Positions 50,464 through 62,089 of a stretch of DNA of 64,000 nucleotides are shown here, piece by piece (position 1 is the first letter of the stretch; each line of letters begins with the position of its first letter). The stretch is from Ancylostoma caninum (taxonomy: Eukaryota; Nematoda; Chromadorea; Rhabditida; Ancylostomatidae): assembly GCA_037903475.1 (NCBI GenBank), contig JBAJFG010000487.1, positions 1,550,001 to 1,614,000 on the forward strand, written 5' to 3'. Made by a program: the position numbers and the translations under genes. Below the pieces are notes generated by a model, which did no database searches, was not told where the DNA came from, and saw only the letters and a list, made by a program, of their open reading frames with translations.

Positions 50464-50648
50464 AGTCCCGGAGTGGTGTTCCAGCAAGACAATGCTATAT
50501 GGCATGCATCTTCAGCGACTCAGCAAAAATTATTGGAGCTTAGTTGAGAATTGTTAACGCATCCACCATATGGAACTTACTCGCTGCCTTTCCTGGGTTT
50601 TGTCGTTGCCCTTTTTGAAACCCACCTGTCGTCTTTTCTGAAACGTTA
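50464..50648 (+). mobile_element. second mariner remnant, opposite orientation
   Basis: The plus strand reads SPGVVFQQDNAIWHASSATQ then QKLLELS, a stop, and ELLTHPPYGTY. This is the mid-transposase block with the catalytic Asp in QDNA. It covers the same protein region as the neighbouring minus-strand copy, so the two are separate insertions or an inverted duplicate. Broken by stops. Confidence 0.7.
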
Positions 50649-50951
50649 TCGGTGACTGTGCCAGGGCTTGCTTCTAGGGTTATGGCGCCGGTCCTAGAGA
50701 GCTTGATTTGCATTCATGTGGGGCGGCAGCAGTGCCCCAACGATTCTGAGGCACGGCCAACTCATGAGTCCCATAGTAGTCTGTGTGTGAATTTCTTCAT
50801 TGCATTGCACTCTTCAACAACAAAAACTTCATCAAAACATTTTATTGGAGCGAATTAAACAAACTGTTCGTCGATATGATAAATTGCAATCGATTCTTTG
50901 TCAAGGGAAATAACTTTGGTAATAATATGCCCCTCTTGTTCACCCGTCTGT

Positions 50952-53321
50952 TCAGCGACCTATGATGTTGACATCCTCGTATGTACCATCCTTAAATTGT
51001 AGATTTTTGAAGCATATGAGCACAATATAAAACATCAGGAACAGAACAGCCTGTGCATGATAAACCTCCACGTTCACCTCCAAATCTTCATCCATGGCGA
51101 TTCCGATCGCCTTGACTCGGTTAGGAGCGGGCGGCACTTTTGACTGCTTCTTTGATGCCCGATTATCGGGCTCGACCTTTGAACGAAGCCGAGAAACCTT
51201 CACAACGTTCGGCTTTTCCTTGGGCTTTCTAACTTCTTTAGATTTTCGAGCTCTTCCAACGTCAACTTTCGGTCCTTTCCGGCCCGCCTCGTGTGAGTCA
51301 TAGCTTTCCACACTAGAAATTTTCCTACGATATAGTTCCTGTGACTTCATTGCATTGAACGCCTCTTCGCTTCTTGGTGCCGTTTTCTCATTGGATTCCT
51401 GGAATCGCATCGATCAGGATATGATAATTCTGAAGCCTTTCCATATGCAAAACGATCACAATGGGAAGAATATGAAGACTGATCAATTTTCCTCACCCTG
51501 TCATCGCTCTGAAATTTAAAAAAAATCTCGATGGACAGATTTTCAGTTCAGCTTTCAAGATGGGTAGCTAAATGATGAGGCCCTGGATATACGTACTTGT
51601 GGCGCAGTTTTTTTTTATCGCTTCTGTAATAGCCACGACTATGTTGCTAACATAAATGTTCACGGATATAAGGGCAGAATTTGCAAGTCCAAAACCAATC
51701 AAACTGAATCGGCAATGAAAAATGCTGCGATCAACGTATCGACACAGCCGATGTCCAGGGCCTAAGAAAACAATGAATTGATAATCCACTTACTTCCGTG
51801 GAAATTTTGCCGCGTCGTCCACCAGTCGCTAAAAAGCACGGCTTTTCAAGATATTTTTCAAGCGGTTTATACAAAACTCCTGGGCTGGTAGTAATCCCCC
51901 ATGTTCGCTACAACCGCTACGAGCTAGGCTCGTTAAAGTTCAGAATAAGGAACGAACATCTCACGAGCTTGGCGTGGGAATGTCACGAGCTGGCACACCT
52001 GCCTGCAAAACCGCTGTGCGAATAGGAGTTCGAACCCTGACATGCGCCCACTTTAATGTTGCGCACATCCTTTACGCCATAGAGCATGTTGTATCCAATA
52101 CACTATCTACATATAATGACCAAGTAGATCATGGAGAGTGGCTGACACTATGTACACCGCGCAGTTACTTAGGGGAAGATCGGCCTATCGACCAACGGCA
52201 CCGATAAGCAAGATCATGAGCTCACAAGATCACTTGTGAACGACGTTCCTTCTCCTAATTTCTTAATTATCCAAAACGATGGGGTTGATGGTGATGAGCG
52301 AAATTATTGAAGATTTGGGTTAAGGAACATTCCGCAAGTTTTGCCTCAGGACATACAGCATCATCCATGCCTTAGAGATGAGAAGTGCTCCTGTAACTCC
52401 TTTTACGTGTGCACACAACATGTGTGTGATGGCATAGTGGTAGTGTCAGCTGCTCTCAGGTGTACCCTAACGGGCTCGAGTCCCGTTGACAGAAAGCTGG
52501 CACAGCATCGAGTTTTTGCCCATATAAGTCCTAGCAATATGTGTGTCAGTTAGCATGAAATTCACAAATTCAAAAAATACTTTACGAGGCGTTACGAGCT
52601 CGGTTGTGCACGAGGGTACGAACTTTGAGGCCTCTGCGTATCGTGATTTCTGGCACTATTTCCGTCACGCTCTCCACTTTCGTTGTCAGGTTGTTGTGAA
52701 GTTCATGACTTCGACAACCTGACAACTTTCCAACAACGTGACAGGGTCGCCACACCTTCGCGACGCACCGCCCTAGCGTGCATTAGCATGCGGTTCGGCG
52801 CGAACCTGGCGCGGCTCGTCTCGAGCCAGCCTCGTGACATGTTTGAAACATGTTGTGACGACATGAGGGGATTACTACCAGTCCTGTTGTTGACGTCCAC
52901 AAGAAGAAGTACATCTCAGTGCGACGCTGCTAGTTTTGGACAAAGAGAAAGAGAGAGGCAGGCAACCAGAATGTCGCGCCGCGGCGGATTGCAACGCGTC
53001 GCGTGATCCTCGACATCTGGAGATTTCTGCAATTTCGCACGCTTCTTACTTATTAAACTACAAATCCCGCCAAATTCGTATCAATGAGGTTGCACCTGGA
53101 TTTTTGCAGAGAAGCTCCGCCCACATCATTATCAGTGGAATCAAACATACCTCTTGAGCCTTTCAAACAAGTGTTTTGAACAAAACATATAGCACATGTG
53201 AGAGAAAAAGCTAATATCGTCTCCTGGAACGGTTACTACGGAGTTTGTGAGCGTGGAACAAAACTCCAGCAAGGTAAGCAGGGTTTCTTACCAGCAATAA
53301 GCAAAGCTCATAGGCCACCAT
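50952..53321 (-). CDS. unrecognised membrane-associated basic protein, 7 exons, divergent from the kinase
   Basis: Hand-assembled gene of 235 residues. Exons in coding order: 53292-53321, 53151-53223, 51794-51828, 51705-51761, 51593-51646, 51497-51508, 50952-51398; 708 nt including stop, with every phase matching and good donors (GTAAGA, GTATGT, GTAAGT, GTGAGG) and TTTCAG/TTCCAG acceptors. The N-terminus is hydrophobic (MVAYELCLLL, then ILAFSLTCAICFV) and could be a signal anchor. A second apolar stretch, DTLIAAFFIA, lies near 54-63. Residues about 125-180 are Lys/Arg/Pro-rich. A probable membrane helix, AQAVLFLMFYIVLICF, lies at 202-217, followed by an acidic tail. I do not recognise the family. 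Oddities: a 12-nt exon, a 32-bp intron (51762-51793), and a donor choice at 51592 (GTATAT preferred over the stronger GTACGT because only the former keeps phase). Intron 2 (1.3 kb) contains tRNA-derived repeats. Its ATG lies 149 bp from the kinase ATG on the other strand, suggesting a shared promoter. Confidence 0.65.
51958..52055 (+). repeat. tRNA-derived SINE-like sequence
   Basis: GAGTTCGAACCCTGAC resembles an RNA polymerase III B box; about 45 bp upstream, CGAGCTGGCACACCTGCC is a weak A-box-like region. No full cloverleaf. Lies in intron 2 of the minus-strand 50.9-53.3 kb gene. Confidence 0.4.
52432..52505 (+). repeat. tRNA-derived SINE-like sequence
   Basis: TGGCATAGTGGTAGTGTCAG (A-box-like) and GGCTCGAGTCCCG (B-box-like) are spaced as in a tRNA, but the stems do not close, so it is not a tRNA gene. 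Confidence 0.5.
52683..52727. repeat. hairpin in intron 2 of the 50.9-53.3 kb gene
   Basis: TTGTCAGGTTG and CAACCTGACAA flank GAAGT/ACTTC around a TCATG loop: a 45-bp stem-loop. Confidence 0.7.
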
Positions 53322-53470
53322 GCTGGAGCCGAGGTATGGCTACGAATGAGACCGCTGTTTATATGTAGAAGTGTTCTAGAGCGTCTATCACAATCAGGAA
53401 ACGGCAAAACATTTCACAAAAAACACGGTGAGGTTCATTTTTATAAGTCTTAACTTCTACTCGGTGACCT
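53322..53470. promoter_or_regulatory. short divergent intergenic region, putative bidirectional promoter
   Basis: 149 bp separate the two ATGs of the divergent genes. It contains CTATCA (a GATA-type site on the minus strand) near 53385, an A/T-rich stretch and TTTTTATAAG near 53438. No other gene fits between them. The promoter role is inferred from arrangement only. Confidence 0.4.
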
Positions 53471-56400
53471 ATGTCAGGTGAAGACCAGCCTGACCACGTT
53501 CGGGTCGGGGTTAACTTGACGTTTGTACTTACTTCTTCCAGACACCGGTCCTGTGCAATTACCAAAGGGAACAATAGTAGGGAAAAAATGGAAAATTATA
53601 AAGAAGCTTGGCGAAGGTGGTTGTGGTGCCGTCTACAAAGTGCAAGACATCGTCAATAAATCTCATTATGTACGTTTCGTACTCGCTTACTCATCTTCAC
53701 CACAAATCTTAACTAAAGTAATGAAGGGAAAACGGGAGTTGGGGGGGGGGTGCGACTCGAAAATTTGTCGTAATGGCTATATGTGCAGATTTTCTGGGGC
53801 TTGAGCAGCTGAACACGATTGTTTGATCCAGTAATTACGATAATCAGCATCATCTTGATCACCTTGACCCCACTGATCTTCGGGTATACGGAGCCAGAAT
53901 ACCTCCATTTTTCCCTCTCACGACCCGGAGACGTCCAATGGATTTTGTCCGTTCGAGGGGCACGAAGAGCATCGTATCTTTTTTTGAAGGACTTCATGAA
54001 AAAGTCTAACCATTAGGTCGGTGCTCTTTCTCTTGTGCGCATAACGCTCCTTGGAGTTCAATTGTTGATGTTCTGTTCAATTTGTTCAACGGTTGTTGTT
54101 AGGACGCATCACGTGTCCGACTCAGCTCAATTTACTTAAAGGTGCTACACTCACGCTGAAAAAGTTTTCTCACATTTCTGCTATTTTAAAGGTGCCATCA
54201 ATTGGAGTGTAACTGCAAAAGGAATCACTCCGAATCGCGCAGTTGCTCGAGTAATGAAGTTCGTACGCATGTACAAGTGCGCCAACCACGCTCAACCCCG
54301 CCCCATTCTCTCTGATCGTGTGCGGCTGTGTTTCTCAGCTGATACAGAATCGATCAGTATTTTCAGATAGCGGTGATCATTCCACACCTCGGTGGCCGCA
54401 CTCATCTCAGGCGATAAATCTCGTCCACATGGACATTTATTGGCAATATACAACGTAGTGTTTCTCGCAAAGCTTTTCTTTTTGGATGGTCTTCTTTACT
54501 ACGGACACGAGAGTAGTTTCCAGAGTAGAATTTCATGAAAAAATCAACGACGTTTATTATCATGAGTGCTGTCTTTAATTTGGCGAAGGCCGCAGCGTCC
54601 CTGATCTTCGGCGTTTACACAAGGTGGAACTCCGTATTCCAACTCTCATTTGCGTGGAGGCGGGTTATCCCTAACAACACTGTCTAGACGCGTTCGACGA
54701 CGCCGACTGCATTCTCATCCTGCTTGCGTAACGCCCACGTTGCTGAGGCTTACGTTAAAACAGGTGCTGAAAGTGTGGGCACGGAATTTGAAGTTCTTTG
54801 ATTTCTTCACTACCTCCTCGATGCTCTTATAAGTTCCCCAAGCCGCTCGTTTCCTCTTGCTTAGCTCTGGAGCGATGTCGTTCATCATGTTGACTTCCCT
54901 ACCTAGATACACGTAGCTGGGACATTCGGAGATGATTGTTCCGTCGAACGAGAATGGGCATCCGGGACCCATCGGTTTCTCACGAACATCGTTTTTGTCA
55001 GATAATTAACATAATATACTAGACACTGCATCCCACCCCGACCTCTCTTTCTCGATGCAGGCTTGTTAGCTGCGCAAAATTGATGGGACCCAGTCCCTGG
55101 AAGATGGGTTTCCCAATGTTATGACTGGTTCATGAGCAGCATGAGTAAGAACCGCCCACCGATATAAACATGCAGTGAACAATCGTATCATGCTTGACCG
55201 CATAAACTTTCACTGCAGGCCGCTTTAAAAGCAGAGTCAAACTTCGTAGCTGGAGGAACAGTATTAAAGTTAGAGGTGCAGGTGAGTTACATTGTGAATT
55301 TATTGCACATCGTTAGCGTTGATGGAGCTGATGAATTTGCATACCTGAGGGCTCACAGCAACGCAATTGTGCTACGAGCTGTGATCGCTGCCATGCACTG
55401 TTTGAGTAGCTAATTGTAGTGTGCGCTGTTCCGTTGTGTTGCGTGTTATGCGCTTGTTCCATTGTGAAACCATGAACTACGATTTAAAAAAACACCGTAA
55501 ACGTCTACAGAAATGGCCACTACGGCAGCGCAAGACAGCGACTCCCGCGTACAGCGCGTTCGCAATGTTGAGCTCCTCTAAGCCCGTAGCCTCGCCAATT
55601 TCATTGGCGCTCACTATAGATGATTTATTGTGTTTACAGATACTACGGAGATTAGCTGGGCGACCTCATGTACCACAACTTATACATTCGGGGAAGAAAG
55701 AATTGTATTGTTATATGGTGATGACATTACTCGGCGACAGCCTTGGATCACTTCAAAAGTGTGATTTATTTCTCTCAAACAAGTTTTTTAGATACTTCAC
55801 ATCGCTCAACCTGCTTAATTACGCAAGCCTTTGGCGTTGTAACGCTCTTATGAAGTTTATAACATACAATTCACAGCATCGACAGAGAGTTCTTGTAATC
55901 TACTTAGAAAATTAGATGGAGTAGTCAGACTCAAGATCGTGAAGTGACTGATTAATAAGAATGATACGAAGAACCTATGAACCGAATGTTGCTAAGACTT
56001 TTCGCACTAACCGCTTCGGGGCTTGAAATACACCGGAGGCGCAGCTTTGTTGGCGTCTGCTGGTCATCAGTAGAGCTTATTAGTACCGTTCTGACGAAGA
56101 TATAAGTGGTGAGGAGAGGAATAACGAACATATGCAGACGGCTTGTCAACGCCGTTTCTCCCAAAGGGTTGGAAAGGACCGTAGACCCACATGGGGTTTC
56201 CAAAGATATCGCTAAGGAAGAGACATTTGAAAATCGAGCCAAAACGGCTTTGATCAGAACTCCTTCAACTCACCCACTCAACAAAGCGCAGCACAGACCT
56301 AAGTTAGCTGCTATACATGTCAAGAGACGTAGCGGTAGTTGTCGCCGTGGCTATTGATTTCTACACGTATCGAATAATCGCCGATCACAGCAGCCGTAGC

Positions 56401-59400
56401 ACTAGCGATGCGCCACCAAAAATCGCTTTGTACCAAAACAAGAGTTGCTGTGCAGCACCGGCTAAAGGCGTTCTACGTATCAAGAAGTACTCAGGCACTT
56501 TTAAGGGACAAGCCGCCTTCCTATATCTGACGGGCCGCGTAAGGGACGAAAACTGGTCAGCAACTGGGTGCACGGGCGGTCAGCTTCTGATTGAGAGCGG
56601 ACCAGCCGTGCACCCAGTAGCTGACGGAGGCCACGCGCTTTTGGAATGCCCCGAACAGATCCCGTACTTGCCGCTTCCTACTCCACTAGATTTATACACT
56701 CACAACCACACAATACACACAACGTTCATATTCAAATTCATTTTATTCTGGCAGATCTTCCTATACAAATGAGCAGTCCTAATACGGAAATTTTGCCTTC
56801 CGTGTGTAGAATTGATGAAAGGCTATTCCTTCTTCATATCTCTTCTTTTAGCTGGAAAAGACATTCATTGCGTAAGGAACTGGACGCATATGAGACAAAC
56901 CTCAAATTGAAGGAAATAAGGGAAGAACGTACTCACATTGTTGGTCAATGCACCCATGTGGGTCATACCTTGGTACCTATAAAATATAGCAGATTACCTT
57001 AATTGTCAAAACAGGAGAATGCTTTCCTACAAGGTACTGGTCTTATAGTGGGCCTCGAAGGTAGTGTCCCACCTAAGAGATCGTCCTCGAGATTTGTATA
57101 GTAACACAATCTTCACGAGCTGAAGAGAATTTCTTTCTTTTCCAACAACTTTTAATTCTTGAGCCAATCGTTGGAAATGATCAATAGCCCATCAAAAATA
57201 AACTTTAATTACTGTGTTGTTTTTTACGTGGCTAAACGCATTCGGTTTTACATCAAACACGGACTGCTGGTAGAAACGACGATTGGTTGCTCCCCGTTGA
57301 AAAGTTTTCTGACCATTTTGGGGCATTTCACGCATATCGCTGGAATAAGCGCGTCGAGCTGGTCCAGAATCTATTAACATCTCAAGAGCCTTCAATTAAT
57401 ACTAACAATTCATGGGAACCTGGTTTATAGAAAAGTTCAAAATTTTAAAGATTTGAAAACCTTAGCAATTACTTTCTCATCGGACCTGAGAAGAAATGGA
57501 GTGTGAACTATCTCTCCATCAAGCTATAGAACGCAGAATCTCACCTACGAAGTTCTGAAACGAGCACAACTCTTGGAAAGCCGGCATGGCGAAAACGAAA
57601 TTCCTGCTCAAATTAGTTCTCTGCACTGTTCAGCATTTTCATACGGCAAGAATGAAACATCACCACTACTTCGAAAGAATGATAATTATTAACATGCCGG
57701 CTACGCCCACAAAATAGGGAGCGCGAGCGGTCCGCTAAGATAAGGAGCGGTACGCGGCTGGTCAGCTATAGTGCGTTCCACCATGGACGACAGCTGAGAA
57801 GACAGCAGAGAGAAAAAAGTAAGCCAAAAAGTGTGCAGCAACTGAAGAGAAATGAGAGAAAAGCAGAATATCTGCACGGTTACTCAACTATTGCCGCGTG
57901 TGGAACGTACTATACCATAAAAAGGAGTGCGCGGCTGGCCCTTCAATATAACAAGGGGTGCGCGGGCGGCCCTCTGAAATAAAGAAGGGTACGTGGACGG
58001 TCCTCTAAAAGTGCCTGAGTATTGCAACATCATGACATCCATAAATTTCTAACATGGAAACAATTGATACTTTATTCCAGAAAAATTGGTAAAGTCGCAA
58101 GTGTCTCAACGCAAACTCGTGTCGGAATTAATATTTTGTTCGGTGTGAAACAACTCCATGATGTTAGTTGTGCTGCATATCTATCAATCCATGAACAAAA
58201 CAATAATACAAAGCTTAAGATAGGCTTCGTCCATCGAGATTTAAAACCTGCAAATGTTGCTATTGGACGACCGAATACGCCTGATTACCGGTTTTTACAT
58301 ATACTGGATTTTGGGCTCGCAAGGGAATTCGTTGTGGTCGGTGAAAACAGAAAGCTCCAGATGAGGCGTCCTCGACCCAGAGCTTTGTTTCGGTGAGTCG
58401 CCTGTCATTTAAGTGAAGCATTGGCATCTATTCTTCGGACCTGTTGGAAGCCAGTTCGTGACTTTACCCTTAGCGGCAAACGTCACATCTAGAAAAAGCT
58501 GTGCTAAATGAAGTAATCTAGCAATCTGCTGCTGTTTAGGGGTACTACACGCTACTGCTCCATTAACACACATGAGAAAGGCGAACAAGGTAGAGTTGAC
58601 GACCTATGGAGTGTGCTGTATATGTTAGCAGAAATGCGTGGCAGCCTACCATGGTGTAACCTAAGGTCTGCTATTCAATTATCACTTCAAGTTTCTCACA
58701 ACTGTAAAGGTTGCTATCTTCAGAGAAAAGAAGGATATTAATGAGATGAAGAAGCGCACACAGCACGAAACACTACTGAAAAATAGTCCTATTCAGCTGG
58801 TGAGGTTCGCAAATCATCTTGAGTGAGTTTTTCGTAAACTATCCATCCGCTCTATAGTTTCGTACAACTGAAAAAGATCAAGTTCCAACAAATAGCTTCC
58901 TTGCCTCCAGCAGATTTCGCTGGAATGTTATGAATTGTATAAATGTGTCTGTCCATAGAGTCCTTAACAAGGCTAGAGGAACGTGTGCATGTGGCTGCAT
59001 ACGTTCCTTTTCAAAAAGATAAGAGGATTTGGAGCGCAGTTCCACAGCGTCGTAGGTGGTAGAAGCGGCGGGATCTGAACGAGCGGTGCAGTAAGCGCAT
59101 GCTGCAAGTGAGAGGGTGGAGAGGTCCCGTGCCCTGCATTTGGGACCTTGAGGGATTGCACATGGGATCCTCCTATGTTCTCCAGAAGGACAGTACAATA
59201 TGAAAAAGCGCTGCCCCCAAGTCGATGGCGTCGATCCGAACGCAGAAAAGGCCACGGATAACGGTAATGATGACGTTAATATGCTCACCACCAAAATTGT
59301 GATCACTTGCAATGATTTTATGAGCAATAGCAATTATCCTCATCAGTGTGAGAAAGCCGGGATAGTAAAACAACCGAGCGAAGCCTGGTATGCCGTCCAT

Positions 59401-59621
59401 TATGAATATACCTACCTAATTCTTGTTTCCCCATGTACCACTAATCTGAGAAATCCCCCATGTACCACTAATCTTACAACCATTAAAACTCTTCTCTGAA
59501 CACAAATACTTCTTACAGTACCTTAAATTACTACAGTCACCCGGATTACGCTTTGTTGCATCAGCATTTAATGGATATTATGAAGGCTGGGAAATTCAAG
59601 TGGGTTCAACCTGTTAAATGA
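53471..59621 (+). CDS. tau-tubulin-kinase-like (CK1 superfamily) protein kinase, 9 exons, complete
   Basis: Predicted Ser/Thr kinase of 299 residues. Exons: 53471-53477, 53542-53669, 55219-55281, 55640-55758, 58081-58162, 58220-58392, 58540-58665, 58724-58822, 59519-59621; all introns are GT-AG, phases agree, and the total is 900 nt with stop TGA. Visible kinase landmarks: glycine loop KLGEGGCGAVY (residues 24-34), ATP lysine in AALK (K49), helix-C glutamate E64, catalytic HRDLKPAN (138-145), LDFGLA (D163), the CK1-type SIN (198-200) in place of APE, and DDLWSVLYML (211-220). The sequence RGTTRYCSINTH and the LPW segment near 227-229 are closest to the TTBK branch of CK1. It is essentially a bare kinase domain. 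The ATG at 53471 was chosen because ATGTCAG followed by GTGAAG gives an in-phase donor; reading through gives a short dead frame. Intron 2 (1.5 kb) and intron 4 (2.3 kb) contain transposon debris. All key catalytic residues are present, so activity is likely. Substrate is unknown. Many nematode members of this family act in the male germ line (family knowledge, not shown here). Confidence 0.92.
53819..55005 (-). mobile_element. decayed RTE-type non-LTR retrotransposon fragments in kinase intron 2
   Basis: Three collinear minus-strand pieces resemble the reverse transcriptase C-terminal region of nematode RTE elements. 54715-54972 (extending to about 55005 in another frame, RNRWVPDA) has ECPSYVYLGREVNMMND followed by KRKRAAWGTYKSIEEVVKK. 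54571-54620 has KIRDAAAFAKL. 53819-54016 has the terminal KRYDALRAP...KIHWTS block. Frameshifts, internal replacement and missing polymerase motifs show it is dead. It sits antisense to the kinase gene, wholly within the intron. Confidence 0.75.
56556..56625. repeat. palindrome in kinase intron 4
   Basis: Arms GTCAGCAACTGGGTGCACGG and CCGTGCACCCAGTAGCTGAC around a 30-bp loop. Confidence 0.7.
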
Positions 59622-60390
59622 GATTCTAAACTTCCGATTGGGTGTTGTGCACCGTTTCTAAAAGCTAAGGCAATAGCAGGTTCACCGATCCGTACGACTG
59701 GGAAAAAAAGAACGAAAAACAGAGGACTACCGCCACAGTTACAGTTCCTATAACCATAAAGTGAGCCAAACGACTACGTCTTTTTTCGCATCCCCGGTTC
59801 GAAATTACTTGAACTGCTTCAATTATAGAAAAGACGTCACTCTACCAAGCTGCAGCATGAATATCCCATTGCCAGCTACAGGGGCAGCCAAGTCGAAGTT
59901 ATCATTATTAAAAGTACGTTTTCATTTTTCAGCCCAATCATCCATGGCACAACAACAGCCGTGGGTCTTACCACTTACTAACTAACTAACATTTAGGCAA
60001 CGGCGGAGAACCCATTTCCAGTTGAATGGTTTCGTACGAACCCACTGGGGTTCTAGCAGAGACCATGTTTTCACCTACAAAATTTTAACGACCTTACATC
60101 GATGTTAGCTATTCATATTGCTGTTTCATCTAACAAGAATCGAAGAAAGAAACGTCATTCATTATGTGTATTACTCTAATAACTGAAGTAATAACGTTAA
60201 TAAAGACTTGTTTAAAAAATCCGAAAATAAATTTTTCGCTTAATTTTTTTTTTGGTAGCCGTATTGAAATTAGAAGCAGGGTGATATTGTAACAGAAGCA
60301 CAGGAAACTACAGTGGAAGAGGTCAACGCCATGGATGTGCGCCATAATCAACTCGTCCTCTATCGCATTCAAATTCTGCATGGTCATGTA

Positions 60391-60588
60391 CAGGAAGCTC
60401 CAAATGTCCGCAGTCAAGAGGGCGTGGCCACGGCGCGGCTCCTTGATCAGACACAGGCGCTCTCTATGCTGCCTCTGGCTTCTCTGACTCTGCAGCCAAC
60501 CAGTGGCAGCATGCCGAGCGCCTGTGTCTCTGTCTAAAGCCGCGTCGTGGCCACGTCCCTCTTGACTGCGGACATTTGGAGCTTCCTG
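60391..60588. mobile_element. TA-flanked fold-back MITE, 198 bp
   Basis: Inverted arms of about 85 bp (60391-60473 and 60505-60588) start CAGGAAGCTCCAAATGTCCG and end with the complement; the spacer is 31 bp and TA flanks both sides. The arms differ at several places, so the copy is not recent. Confidence 0.8.
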
Positions 60589-62025
60589 TATAGTGGAATC
60601 GCGCGCGAAAAGAACGAGTCAACCGTTTGGCGCGGGAGGAGGATTTGAACGAACCAATCGCAGAACTGTACCACGCCCCGTTTCCCCTCACGATGATACA
60701 CAATCCAGGATCCTTCCATCTTTTCGAGAAGCAGACGATTCACAAGCATCGCTGCACTTTTTATAATTTGTACGAACAAATGGCATGAGTTTCGCCAAAA
60801 ATTCTTAACGATGATAATAAAGGAGTCTCGCCCTGGTGTAGGATTACATCCTCCTCAACACCAGCTGCATAAAACATAAGGACTTCTCTTCACCACTGTC
60901 GTATCATCACATCATCTTATGTACAACTGGGGATTAAGCTAGGGAATACAGGATTAAGCTCCGACCTAGGCTAGTGCTCAGGCTTAGGCTTTTAAGGTGA
61001 TGGAGTGCCACTCCTCCCATCCCCTCCCCCAACTCCTTATTTGCCGGAGAAGTTTGCTTACCGAAGAATTTGGCAGTATCGTCTGCTACGTTTTTCTTGT
61101 TGCAGCACCCATCGGACCCCTCACTTCCGGGTTGAAATGACGATGAAAATTCCTGAGTACATCCTTACATATCACAAATATATGTAGGTGCTATTGTCCT
61201 TCAGCAGCCCCACTATCGACTCCAAACTCAAAATAATGGACTTCTCCACTAATATCACATCCATTTCGCATGATAATAACGATCGAGTCTATTAGTTTTG
61301 TCGATTTTTCTCAAGTTCCACTCATACGTCAAATCTCTCTAAAAAAACGCATGTAGAGGTCTCCGAAGTTGCTGATCATGAATATAACCGCCGTTTCGCA
61401 TTATGATCTCAAATTCATGGATTTTCTCCAAACTTTCCTCTGTAGTCCACGCACTCAGGTGTACAAAAAACTAGATCTTTCGACATTTGGATGTTTCCAA
61501 CCGTTTCACGGCTGGATGACAGTCTTACATCCTTCAAAGCCACGAATCCCAGTTTGGTCGGTTGCTGACTTTGAGACTTTGCTTTACTTGAGTCACAACA
61601 CTAAACTGGGGCTAAGGGAATGATTTTCCTCTTGCATAAGTACCTCGTTCAAAAAAATGAGGTGCCATATAAGAAAGCGTACAGGGCATCCACCTCAGAA
61701 CAACATCGCGTTGCAGCTCAGCGCGAGCGTTAGGCCATTGTGCAGGCGTCTTAGTAGATCAAGGGATCCACTGTGCGCATGCGCTGTGAGTCCAGCCGCT
61801 GCGATCGATTTCCCATCATTCGATGGCCGTTACATGATGCAGTTTTTCGTCTGCAGCAGCTGCCACTCAAAAATTTCTGCTATTCCTAGCTGATTTTTGC
61901 ATATTTCTGCGACTGTATTCATTCATCTGGTAGGATAGTTTTTTCTTCTTTTCTTCAGCGTTTGTGTCGCGATCTGAGCGACCCCTCGTATCACTCCGCT
62001 GTATTGCGTAACTTTGTTGCATAAA

Positions 62026-62089
62026 AGCAGGGGACGAGCTTGATAAGGGCTCTTTCTGGACAGCACAAAAACAGTGCTCGTCCCCTGCT
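62026..62089. repeat. stem-loop
   Basis: AGCAGGGGACGAG and CTCGTCCCCTGCT, 13-bp perfect arms, 38-bp loop. Confidence 0.6.

Noticed and set aside
53471..53541. Continuous reading MSGEDQPDHVR at the kinase start
   Set aside because: Reads into the first intron; splicing after ATGTCAG gives the phase needed by exon 2.
58163..58219. 19-residue insertion between HD and GFVHRD in the kinase open frame
   Set aside because: It is a 57-bp GT-AG intron that happens to be open and in frame; removing it restores the family consensus.
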